Positions 20,101 through 31,100 of a DNA stretch of 64,000 nucleotides are shown piece by piece. The translations under genes were made by a program, and so were the position numbers. The notes under the pieces were generated by a model, which was given only the letters and a program-made list of their open reading frames with translations, did no database searches and was not told the origin of the DNA. Origin of the DNA: Aldrovandia affinis (Eukaryota > Chordata > Actinopteri > Notacanthiformes > Halosauridae); contig JAINUG010000258.1 in assembly GCA_029706075.1 (NCBI GenBank), positions 1-64,000 on the forward strand, in the 5' to 3' direction. How positions within the stretch are numbered: position 1 is the first letter of the stretch; every line of letters begins with the position of its first letter.

Positions 20101-22754
20101 ATTGATCATGATATTCTAATAAATCGTCTCGAAAAGTATGTTGGTTTCTCTGACTGTGTTTTGAACTGGCTCAAAACATACATCAGAGGAAGGAAATTCT
20201 ATATTAGCTTGGGAGGCTATATGTCTGAGAAATATGACAACTGCTATGGGGTTGCACAAGGGAGCTGCCTAGGTCCATTGCTTTTCTCCCTTTACATGCT
20301 ACCACTGGGTGACATCATCAGGGAACATAATGTAGGTTTCCACAGCTATGCGGATGATACACAATTGTATATATCCGCAGAACCAAATGATACGGCAGCT
20401 ATAAACTCCATTACCAACTGCCTATTAGCAATAAATAAATGGATGAGCAATAACTTCCTGAGATTAAATGAGGATAAAACTGAAATTCTACTTATCGGCC
20501 CCCAAAACAAAAAGAGAAATGCTAATTAAAAACTTGGGAGGATTAACCCCTGGATCAAATCTGAGGTCACAAGCCTTGGTGTCATCCTAGACTCAGAACT
20601 GAATTTCAACTCCCATATAAATAAAGTGACTAAAACATCATTCTTTCACCTCAGAAATATAGCAAAGGTACGACCATTTTATAAATCAAAGCGATGCTGA
20701 GAAGCTAATTCATGCTTTCATATCTAGCCGGTTAGACTACTGTAACTCACTCTTCACTGGTCTTCCCAAGAAAACCATTGAAAGACTCCAGCTCATTCAA
20801 AACTCTGCAGCTAGATTATTAACCAAAACTAAAAAGGAGAGAACACATTAGTCCTGTCCTAGCTGCTCTACACTGGCTTCCTGTAACCTTTAGAATAGAC
20901 TTTAAGGTCCTCCTTCTCACTTACAAAGCTCTAAATGGACAAGGACCTAACTACATAGCTAAATCTCTTACAAATTACACACCAGCTATAACACTGAGAT
21001 CATCAGATGCAGGTCTATTAGAGATCACCAGAAACTGTCATAAGAAGGTTGGTGATGCGGCCTTTGTCAACTACGCCCCAAAATTATGGAACACATTACC
21101 CATAAATATCAGGGAAGCCAACACACTAGACATTTTCAAAAGACAACTTAAAACCTATCTTTTTACCAAAGCTTTTGATTAACTCTGACTTGCACTACTA
21201 AATTGATCTTGCACTATATATATTTTAATCTTCTCTGATTATGCATTCTGTGTAAAGCACTTTGAACTGCAATTATTGTATGAAAGGTGCTATATAAATA
21301 AAGTCTTACTTACTTACTTACTTACTTACACAAATGGAAGTGGCACCTCAATTTAGCAAGGAACAAACCCACCAGAAGAAAAGGAAGAGATTCCACGATG
21401 AGACCTCTCAAGAGGAGACAGGACAGTGCAGCAACAGTGTTTCAGAACACAGTGTTTTTTACTGTTATGGACAAAATCATAAGTGACTTGGACACTAGGT
21501 TCCACACCACTGCAAAAATTGTAGAAGATCTTTCTGCTGTTCTGAATGTTGGGCAGATTAGTGCGGATGAAGTCCCTTCTGTGTGCCAACCACTGATCAT
21601 GAAGTATTCCAGAGATCTTACACCTGAGTTTCAAAATGAAGTAAGACACCTGAATACTGTATATACTGCCACGTTTCCCCCTAACTTGACCCCTCTTGGT
21701 CTCCTGAATGCAATTTATAAGATGCAGCTGCAAAGCATTTTTGGAGAAGTGTGCATTGCTTTATGTATATTTTGCACACTGCCTGTGACTGTTGCTGGTG
21801 GCAAGAGATCTTTCAGTAAGATAAAACTGATAAAAAAACATTTGAGGTCCACTATGACCCAGGATAGGCTTTGCAGTCTTGCCATGCTGTCCATTGAAAG
21901 TCAGTTGGCTAGAAAGTTGGACTTCAAAGACTTGATCAGTGACTTTGCTAGCAAGAAGGCTCGGCGCTGGGCTCTTGTTGAGTAAGGCTGAGCAAGGGCC
22001 AGTGATAACTGTTAAATGGCATGGCTGTAGATATTGGATTACTACACACATGATGCCCACACAGACTGAGAACAAGATATATCTCAAAGTATTGGCTGGA
22101 TTGCCATACAATTGTGCACAATCAAGAACCCAAGTGTAAGAAACCTTTTGATTTGGTGACCACTTGACCTTTCCTCTAGCGCTACCATCATGCCTTTTTA
22201 TTTCCATTTCCATTTTGTTTTCTATTTTCCATTTACAGTTTTACAGCTGTTTATTTTATAATTGATATGTGTACTTCGTTCAAAAAATATGCTGCTGATT
22301 TTATTCATTTGTTTGTTATATAATTCAATAGATGATCTTAATTTATTTTAATTGAAGAGGTTAATGTATATTTAAGTTATATTTATTTTAAGTTATTCAT
22401 TACTCTCATTCTGGAGAGAAACCCTTTAGTTGTTCAGTTTGGAAAAATGCAAAAGTTGTGGGAAACCTGTTGAAATAGTTGTCCCCTTTATTAAATAAAT
22501 GCATGTTGTTCATCAGCAATATCTCCCTGTATGTTATTCACTGTAGATATTGTGTGCAATACTTTGATTTGATGATTTGTTGATACAGCAGAGAACTACA
22601 GCAATGGTTATGTGTGGGGTGGAGCTGAAATCTCATAATTGTACTCATGAAATGACATTTTACATGGAAAAAACAACCCAAAAATGTGGCATTGCCTGAG
22701 GGGGGCCCAGCATCATAAGTTTTCATGGGGCCCCAAATCTCTGGCGGAACCCCA
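17176..22754 (+). pseudogene. ZMYM1-like hAT transposase gene, broken and split by a LINE
   Basis: Pieces in order: 17487-17900 (acidic start, LWPEKMTDMDRE), 17900-18440 (IHSPSTNALYCIPSVLL, then GSGIDSQLQKQIQ and ILDVTLHLAKE across frame changes), an open stretch 18562-19250 (SVICDAMPDISHTEQ, GQGYDNGANMSGK, FSPCASHALNLVG, SLERWAIYKEETG, SDTHWCARIAAVK), 19250-19440, then after the LINE 21330-21985 with the hAT dimerisation block (LPVTVAGGKRSFSKIKLIK, then LAMLSIES). The domain order matches vertebrate ZMYM1-like hAT proteins. At least five frameshifts or stops plus the LINE break it. A possible right terminus reads CTCTGGCGGAACCCCAGTG near 22735-22754; the left terminus is not resolved. Confidence 0.78.
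19440..21327 (+). mobile_element. 5'-truncated L2/CR1-group LINE in the hAT gene
   Basis: Reverse transcriptase pieces: [60 protein letters not shown] and [10 protein letters not shown] (20056-20529 open for 157 codons), then [14 protein letters not shown] and a C-terminal block near 20880-21180. The 3' end reads GCTATATAAATAAAGTC followed by (TTAC)n at 21305-21327. The endonuclease is missing. Three or more frameshifts. The hAT frame resumes right after the TTAC tail. No target duplication was recognised. Confidence 0.82.
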
Positions 22755-23156
22755 GTGTGTGCGTGTTATTGATTATAAATATGTGCATGTAAAACCGGGT
22801 CGCGGTGAGCTGAAGGGTAAAGCCACCACGACCGACGTTCATTTATTGTTTAGTGCCATTGCCTGTAATTCCTTGTAAATGTGTTCATCGTCTGAAGAGT
22901 ACTTCCTGTGTGACGTAGTAGTTAGTCGCCAACGTCCACCGTGTGTGACCCTTTAGGGACGCACCTGTTGTAAAGTCAGACTGAAAGACGATATCTGCGG
23001 TCGTGCGGTGTATGGGGCACAGATATCGTCCTTACTTTATAATAAAGTGGCTATGGGGCCTAGCGGTGTACGAAGCACGTAGCCACATTGAAATTACTGC
23101 CTGACTCCATTCGTCTTCTTGATACACCCCACCGCGCATGCTCGCTACAATATAAT
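22755..23156 (+). other. LTR-like fragment
   Basis: No gene. Contains CCTTACTTTATAATAAAGTG (polyadenylation-like) at about 23030 and ends ...GCTACA near 23149. The GATATCTGCGGTCGTGCGG and ACAGATATCGTCC words are an internal inverted repeat. The texture (CG-rich, AATAAA near the 3' side) recalls an LTR, but no matching partner or duplication was found. Confidence 0.3.
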
Positions 23157-23164
23157 ACTACTAC

Positions 23165-23485
23165 CAGTGCTTAATTTGTGGCAGGGCTAGCCAGGGCTGT
23201 GCCCCGGCAAATGTCTTACTCAGAATCAGGGCCCTGGGCTCATAAATATCTAAAGCACGACAACAACGCGTATTTTAGACTGGTATTAAACAATGTTATG
23301 TCCAGTGAACAGATTCCAGATTCACGGTTAACGTTAATGCAGCACACAGCTGGCTTCTGGGCTGGCAATGAATTCGGACCATGTCTAGAAGACAAAACAC
23401 ATTATTTTCTTATTTACCCGTTTTCCTCTGCGGGGGAGGTTGAGGGAGGCGAGTTGAGCCCCGGCACCTCTTATATTAAGCACTG
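23165..23485. mobile_element. hAT MITE with ACTACTAC duplication
   Basis: 321 bp; ends CAGTGCTTAATTTG and TATTAAGCACTG; flanked by ACTACTAC at 23157-23164 and 23486-23493. Subterminal AGCCAGGGCTGTGCCCCGGC is mirrored by TTGAGCCCCGGCACC. The 102-codon frame inside is not conserved coding. Confidence 0.88.
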
Positions 23486-23581
23486 ACTACTACTACTACT
23501 AATTATTCAGTGTACACAATCCATGTATCATATGTATTGTCTTGTTATTGTGTTTTTATACTGCAGTGTACATTTTCTTAA

Positions 23582-24501
23582 CCTCCTGTTGATTTCATTT
23601 TCTGTTAACTACCTTTGTCTTCCCGGTCAAAATTGACCGCTCCATTCTGGCTGATTATAAATCCATAATAATACATATATTATCACCTAATGTTGTGTTT
23701 CATCTTTTTATCAACTCAAGTTCTTGTGAACAATACCAGTTTTGAACTTCCATTTTCTATTTATGGCCTGTAGGCCTCATTGACCCCTCACGCCCACCCA
23801 GGGACGCCAATTTGTGGTCAATGAGCATTATGCTGTATATATATTACATTAGATTAAACATATTGTGCTAGAACTCTGTTTTATACACTAATTGCAGTCT
23901 TACCCACCCACACATGCGCACACACACACACTCACACATTTTTAGACACACGTGTGCGCACACACACCGACACACACACATGCACACACACACACACACA
24001 CGTGCGCTCACACTAACACGTACACAGTACTCACACGTGCATACACACATGTGCACACACACATATACATGTACACACACACATGTATACACACATGTGA
24101 TGCACACATGTGCACACACACACATGCGCACACACACACAGTACACACACATGTGCGCGCTCACACATGACACACACACATGTAGACACATACGTGCACA
24201 CACACACATACACACACACATGTGCACACGAACATAACTCTATTTTATACACTAATTCTAATCTTACCCATACACCCATTCATTTCTAATGACCGGTCAT
24301 TTCTGACCGGGAAGACCAAGGGTGTACATAAGTTCAATAAAACACCCAAAATGTTGTAACAAAGTCTCAACATTTATTTTGTGTGTTCAGATGGCATGTG
24401 TGAACAAAGTCATGGAACCTTATGACAAACAGATTAAATTAACTACATTTTTTAGAGAGAAATTGTAAATCGGTCAGATTTGACCGTGAAGACAACAGGA
24501 T
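23582..24501. mobile_element. piggyBac-type MITE flanked by TTAA
   Basis: TTAA at 23578-23581 and 24502-24505. Ends CCTCCTGTTG and CAACAGGAT, then GTCTTCCCGGTCAAAATTGA (left) mirrored by GTCAGATTTGACCGTGAAGA (right); another GTCATTTCTGACCGGGAAGA copy lies at about 24295. This fits the piggyBac group. Non-coding, expanded by a CA microsatellite. Confidence 0.78.
23905..24235. repeat. CA-rich microsatellite with CACATGTG interruptions
   Basis: Roughly 330 bp of CA repeats interrupted by TG/GCGC words, between two copies of CTCTATTTTATACACTAATT-like sequence (23875, 24238). The long His/Thr or Cys/Val frames across it are artefacts. Confidence 0.95.
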
Positions 24502-24505
24502 TTAA

Positions 24506-24837
24506 CAGAGATGTTTCCTCTGTTTCCTGCCCACCGACTACAGATGTAAATTAGCTTTATAGCTAACTCTGGTACAGCTAAGGATATGTGCACTGTCTGT
24601 GTAAAATAAATAGAAAGAATTTCATAGAGAACCATTGGTATTCTTCTGGAAAGTAGAGTTAAATGAGACAGGCAAATCTCACTTTATAAATATTTACTCT
24701 ATATGTCATTATATCTATAATACATGATTATTTATGCTATTACATTCCAACGTAAATAAAATTGTATGTAAATAACATGATGTGTATTATATAATTTTTG
24801 TATAAATAGTTATTTATAGGATTTAATAAGTATTTGA
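24506..24837. other. A/T-rich intergenic DNA
   Basis: No gene, repeat end or RNA seen; TATAAATA-type words are frequent. It precedes the presumed CREB1 promoter. Confidence 0.4.
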
Positions 24838-25400
24838 TGACGTAGTCGTTGTTTAATCCTTTGTTGGGTTTCGGGTAGCCTACATTTACATTTATTCGAG
24901 TTCAGAGCCTGAATATTTCTGTGTATTTCTGACAACGTTTAGTAAAAGCTCGGTAAAATCCGTAAGTCTTTCGGTATGTTCCGTAAGTAATTCGGCCTGT
25001 TCTCGATGATGCCAGCTAGTTAAATTTCATCTGCCTCGTTCTCCTTGTTGTTTTTGGTGACGCGACGGAGGTGTAGCCTGACGCGATCTCTTACGTGTCG
25101 GCCTGAATAAAAGTAGAGCTCCGAAGGCCCGGGTGTGACGGAGGGAGTCTGTATTGGTAAGAGAAAGAAAGTGTCCGGGGCAAGAGGGAGACAGGGCAGG
25201 TTCCGAAGAGGGAGAGACTGATGTCGTATTCGGCCCGGATGAAACAAAGAGATCATGGCGGCTGCGGGGTTCTTGCAGGCAGGGATGGGGAGGTATCGCT
25301 GGAAACAGGAAGCGGTGACCGACACAAGAGGGAAACGTAGCGTGTTTGCGCAGCCGACTCTGTGATGCAAGCTATTTAATAAAGGTCTCTTCTGCGTGTG
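24838..25400 (+). promoter_or_regulatory. Candidate CREB1 promoter and non-coding first exon
   Basis: A locally GC-richer block between A/T-rich flanks, about 2.7 kb upstream of the coding start. It has a CRE-like TGACGTAG at 24838-24845 and TGACG half-sites at 25058, 25079 and 25136. Mammalian CREB1 has a non-coding first exon and CREs in its promoter, so autoregulation is plausible. The purine-rich 25140-25360 block would be the first exon. No start site or donor can be fixed from sequence alone. Confidence 0.4.
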
Positions 25401-28103
25401 ATCGAGCGTCATAACTCAGATGCAGTCGTGTTTTCAGATGACTGTCTTCGCTTTTCCTATCTTGGTTCTTTGCGCACCCATACATTGGAAGGTTACCAGG
25501 GATAATCTAAATATTGCAAAACGGGTTCAATAGGTAACTTAAATAATTTAACAAAATATCAAACCTGTTTAAAACTGTTGCTAAAAAGCTCAGGTTTGGA
25601 GATGGATTCATGATCATCTGCCTAGCATTGGTTATTCAGCTACTAGTTTAGTGTATGCTTAGTGTTTGCGCCAATCATCCCGCTAACTTTGCAAGCAAGT
25701 AGTGTGCTAGATAATTACTTTGGTGACTGTAGAATTTAAGTTAACAACCACTTGGATTGAAGGTGGGCTGATTGGGACTGGTCTATACTTTTTATTTAGG
25801 TGCTGTTTTATGGAATAAACGTATTTAAGACAACAACAGGCTGCATTCAAAGATTTCCATTTGGAGCGATAAAGGCGTAAATTCCGTAGATTGCAAATGA
25901 GAGCGCGTCTGCTACAGTCCCACAGCAAATGCAATTTACTAACAAAGGAGAATACACGTGGTTTACAGAATAGAATGCTTTGCTAGGGAGGGGAACTTGT
26001 TTGTGTTGAGCTGTTGGTAGAGCTGACGCCTATTATGAACTACGAATTTGGAGGGAAAAGTCTAAGGAACTAAATTAACCGAACAGGTCTGTCGAAAATA
26101 TAGCCCGAATCTTAGCAGCCATGCTCTAATTGGTGTTAGACTATATTTATTCAATACATCATGGTGTCCTGCCACCGTGTGTCGGAAAATAGAAACCTGG
26201 TGTTGGCTATTGCTTGGTTTTAAACTAGTCTACATTTAAAATAAATACCTTTAGCTTTGTTTGTCGCCAGTTTATTATGGAGACGCATGCTTTTCTGGGT
26301 TGAATATTGTAATCTATAACCTGCTATGGATAGTGAATCTGTCCAGTGAGTCTAGTTTTATGTTAAAGGAGCATCTGGATCCACAGTAGTTTCCAGCCAG
26401 GGTGTTTCACTAGGTAATAACTATGTAAAGCCTACCCTTTTTTTAAATGTGCGGCTTGGTTCATCTGCACCAAATCCCCACCCTGGCCACCTATGGGTAA
26501 AGGTGTGTGTGAGAGCTGTGTGCAGAATCAGGGAGAGGGTCGTGTGTCTGGTGGGCTGGGGTTTGGCATCTTGAGATGCACAATCTCCTTGAGGGAAGAA
26601 TGATGTGTGTGTGTGTTTGTAAGTTTGTCTATACCTGTGTGTTTGTGTGTGGACATTTGCATTTAGAGGCACCCTTGCTCTTCAGTGATGTGTCTGAGAT
26701 ATTTTCTTTGAGAATTCTCTGTGGAGCCAAAATGTATGCACACTTGCACACTATCCAACCTGTGTACCAGCTTCCCCTCTGTGGCTCCTTTTAATCGCAA
26801 TCTGTTCAGAGCTGAAATGGGTGTATTTTGCCAAGTGGAATCTGGTTCTCCTGCTGGGGTGTGTTAGGCCATCATTTCTCCCTTAGTGCCTGTATAGCAC
26901 TGTTTGGCACACTATGTGTCAGTGATCTGAGTTTAGTCAGACTTCCTTGTCCCTCCCACATTTGTCATAACACGGGATGGGGATAGTAAGACAGTGAAAG
27001 AAAGACCGGCTGCCAGAGTTGGAGTTTGTAGAATCAGTGGGCTGCACTGGAATGTGCACTGTATTCCATGTATGCTGTTCAGCACCTTTTAAACAGGTTT
27101 AAACTCGCTGTAGAGCTGCAGTTTGGTATGAGTAGAGTATCATTGTGAAATTATCCTACATAGCAGGAGGACTGTTATGCTCACTGTCAAAGACTACTTT
27201 CACACATTAGCACATCAGTGCAATACAGCAATACAAAAGAACACTACAAAATGGGCTTTATGGTTAAAAAACATCCAGTACAGGACTGATTCAGCTATAA
27301 AGCAGTGTTGGAGCGTTTGATGAAGAGGCACCGAAGCATTCGTCCTAAACTCTTATCTTTATTGTTGCAGAAACATAAGCATGGGCGCACAACTACTGAA
27401 GTTTTGTTTCCTAACCAGAGCTGCATTCACTTCTTGGTATTTATACCATTCGTGTTTGATTCGCATTGAGCAATTTATACCATTATAACATTCATTAAGA
27501 AATTCAGTTGCTGCTTGCGTCACTTTTCTGTTAATCCACCATACACATGTATTAAGATTCCTGCTTATTCTGAGTAAGACATCAGAAGATTAGTATCTGT
27601 GCGTCTGTTTCTACAAAAATTAAGACGTTTATGATTAATGCATCCCTGTCTATCAAGCTAATCACAGTAATATTGTAAATTACATTTTAACCCCCATGTT
27701 TGAATTCTTCTTAAATATATTACTTAGAGGATGCATGATTTATTTGAAGGACCCCAAATCAGTCGGTAAAATTCGATTTTGAAATTAGAATTTTGACAAA
27801 GGAAATGCATAAAGCATATTTTGCATAAATAATAGTCATGGCCAGAGTGATAGTAATTATACTTTAGCAGCAGAAAAGCATTCACCTAGGTAGTAGAAGT
27901 CATTGATATGTGATCAATCTATACTTGATTTAAGTGATGTACTATCGATTGTCTGATTTGCACATCCTGTGTAATATGGCTATTTTATACATGCTTCCAT
28001 TAACTAAAACAGCCACTGTATTGGATAAATTGCTTCCTCTTTGTTTCATTTCTTATTTGTTGCTGTAGAAGCTTTACATACTTTTTCCCCTGCGTATCCC
28101 CAG
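25401..28103. other. Presumed CREB1 first intron
   Basis: About 2.7 kb with no convincing frame. It holds a short GT microsatellite at 26590-26660 and mixed A/T-rich DNA. No named repeat was recognised. It ends in TTTTTCCCCTGCGTATCCCCAG, a good pyrimidine tract and acceptor (28102-28103). Confidence 0.4.
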
Positions 28104-28111
28104 CAAACTCG

Positions 28112-31100
28112 ATGACCATGGAATCAGCCACCGAGGGTGCGGACACTGCTGTCTCTGAGACCGAAACCCAGCAGATCACCCACACGCAACTCGCCAGCCT
28201 GGCACAGGTAAGGCCACAAAGACTAATATAATATAATAATATATGCCATTTGGCGGACGAACCCACAACCTAAGCATTGTCAATGCCATGCTCTACCTAC
28301 TGAGCCACACAGAGCCACAGACTGATCCAGGTTCAGTTTACCCAAACCCCTATGCCTGACAATTATGATTTAGTAAGCGCAGACTGATCCAGGATCAGCC
28401 CCCTTCATAGCTGAAGGAAAGGAGTAGAGGTATAACTGTTGATTCATGATGAGTTTAAACAGGAAAATGCCTTTTGTCTGAGTCACAGGGACTTAAAGCC
28501 CACTGACTGACTTGCCTCAAGATGGGGGCTGCAGTGCCACATCAAAGCACATGCCGCAGCATTCGTTTCATTCATTCATTTGAGTGCACTTGTTTACATG
28601 TGTTTGGGTGCACCGATATCAGTGGACTATCGGTATTGGCCGATATTTGCCTTGTTGACTGCAATTGGCTTATCAGCCGATAAGATCACATTTACCAATG
28701 GCAGTCGCCGATAATTATCCGTCAATTTGGTTGTGTCAATCCGACACAACCAGTTAAATGTTCAAACTTGAATGGAATGGCAGCATCTCTTATTTACAGG
28801 CTAAACTGACTGAAATCACGCCTAATTTACTCCTCTTGACAATGCTGTGATTGACTAGCTATCACGAGCACTCAGTATTTCACAAAATGCACACTGGAGC
28901 TTGGCGATATGTGCAAAAATATTTGGCATAATATGTTGACCAAATACTTTGATAATGATAATTTGTATGCAGAAAAAGGCTGTGTATATACAGATATTCA
29001 AACACAACTTTATTTAACATTCAATGCTTGTGCAGTAAGTGTTCAAGCATAATTTCAAGTATAAAGTTTGCACCTTGCGTGTGCATATGATTTTTCACTT
29101 GCCTCTGCTTCTCTTTTTTTCGCCATGCATGCTTCATATTCCTTTTCATGATAATTTCTGAAATATTGGAACAGATTAGACATAGTCCCATCTGCTGTCG
29201 GGACAAATTTTTAACATTTTAGGCATTTAGCAGACGCTTTTATCGCATTTATCCAGAGCGACTTACACAGTTTACATTTCTTTACATACAATCCATTTAT
29301 ACAGCTGGATATTTTACTGAAGCAATTCAGGTTAAGTACCTTGCTCAAGGGTACAACAGCAGTGCCCCACCTGGGAATTGAACCTGCAACCTCTGAGTTA
29401 CAAGTCCAGCTCCCTAACCATTACACTACACTGCCAGTCCTTGCAGAACACACATCCTTTCTGGTCTTACTTTTTTGTCAGCTTATTTGTAACCAAACCA
29501 ATTTGTAACCTTTCTTAGGGACTAAACTTGGTTCATCTTCAATCTCATTGATAATTTAAATTATGATAAAGGAGTACAATTTGGTCATTGCCCAGCTCTA
29601 ATGCATGCTTGGTTTCAGACATATTGTTTTGGTTGACACTGTCAAGTGAAGAAAATGTAGTCTGTGGGCGCATTACAAGGTGTCAGAGAAAGACAACCTA
29701 TTTACTATATGTAGCAAATACTCCAGCGAGATTAAGGGGAGGCAACTCAAGCAAGGATTTGAATACATAAAATCTGATCAGCCATTTACAAGTAAGACAT
29801 CAAATCTGATCAGCCATTTACAAGCACAGTACAACGAGTATTGAATTTGTGCTCATTGAAAAGTATAATGAAGGGCAGAATTATTATATTTATTGTATTT
29901 GCCAGGGCACAAATAGGACAATAAATAATAATAGTATCGGCCGATTGTGTTATTTGAATCTTCGGTATTGGTCGAGAAATTTTATATCGGTGCATCCCTA
30001 TACATGTGTGTGCATGCATGTGCTTACCCATACACAAGGTCATACAGATTGTGTCTCTGTGGGACAGGTTACCGTGGCAGCTGTGCATGCCACCTCTGCT
30101 GGCCCCACAGTCACACTGGTGCAGCTGCCCAACGGGCAGACGGTGCAGGTACACGGGGTCATCCAGGCTGCCCAGCCCTCCGTCATACAGTCCCCACAGG
30201 TGCAGACCGTCCAGGTAAGTACACACCATGACCCTCCCACCAGCCAACCACAAAAATGAAATAACAGTACCACTTTGGTAAATGTGTGGCAAATGGCCTT
30301 TACTGTTCTCATTATAGATCTCCACGAATGCAGAGAGTGAGGACTCGCAGGAGTCAGTGGACAGCGTGACGGACTCTCAGAAGCGCAGAGAGATCCTGTC
30401 CAGACGGCCTTCCTACAGGTATGCACGCAGAGAGTGACGGGCATCACACTCAATATGATTCACACTGTGCGTTTGCTTGCTTGCTTGCGTGGGTGTGAGG
30501 AGGGATTTCTGACCAATCACCTGTGCTCTTCAGGAAGATCCTGAATGACCTGTCGTCAGACGCACCAGGGGTCCCACGCATCGAGGAAGAGAAATCAGAG
30601 GAAGACTCCACACCCGCCATCACCACGGTTACCGTACCGACACCCATCTACCAGACCAGCAGCGGGCAGTACAGTATGCTTCCTGGCCATGTACATGCAG
30701 ACACAAACAGCACAGCACTTCACCTGCCCACACCTGTTATAGAGTCTCTGTGTAGCCACTATCCGGTTTACTATGTGGATGATGCCTGTCCCTCTACTCT
30801 CTCCTTGTCAGATATTCTCAGCTGGTTTCACAGTTTTAGCAAAGTCTGAAAAGCACACAGTCAGTTAATTGCTGCTCCATGCACATACTGTTCTGCCCAG
30901 TATAGCAGTCCAGACTCACTCCTTATTCAAATATAGATTAATATATGTTCAGATTTGGAATACATTTTCAAATGTATTAAAACATATGTCAAAACATCTG
31001 CAATGGATGTGGAAGGGTAAGACAACAAGATATATGTGGTAAGTTATTTTCCATGTGCCATCCTCTTCCAGTGTCTCAATGCTAGCATCTCTAAAGCATC

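Noticed and set aside
23178-23486. A 102-residue + strand protein
   Set aside because: It coincides exactly with a hAT MITE with inverted ends and an 8-bp duplication; no relatives recalled.
23868-24279. Cys/Val-rich or His/Thr-rich frames of 70-120 residues
   Set aside because: Translation of a CA/TG microsatellite; no gene.
30523-30849. A separate 108-residue gene
   Set aside because: Its first part is CREB1 exon 30534-30673 read through into the intron; the intron part has no support.
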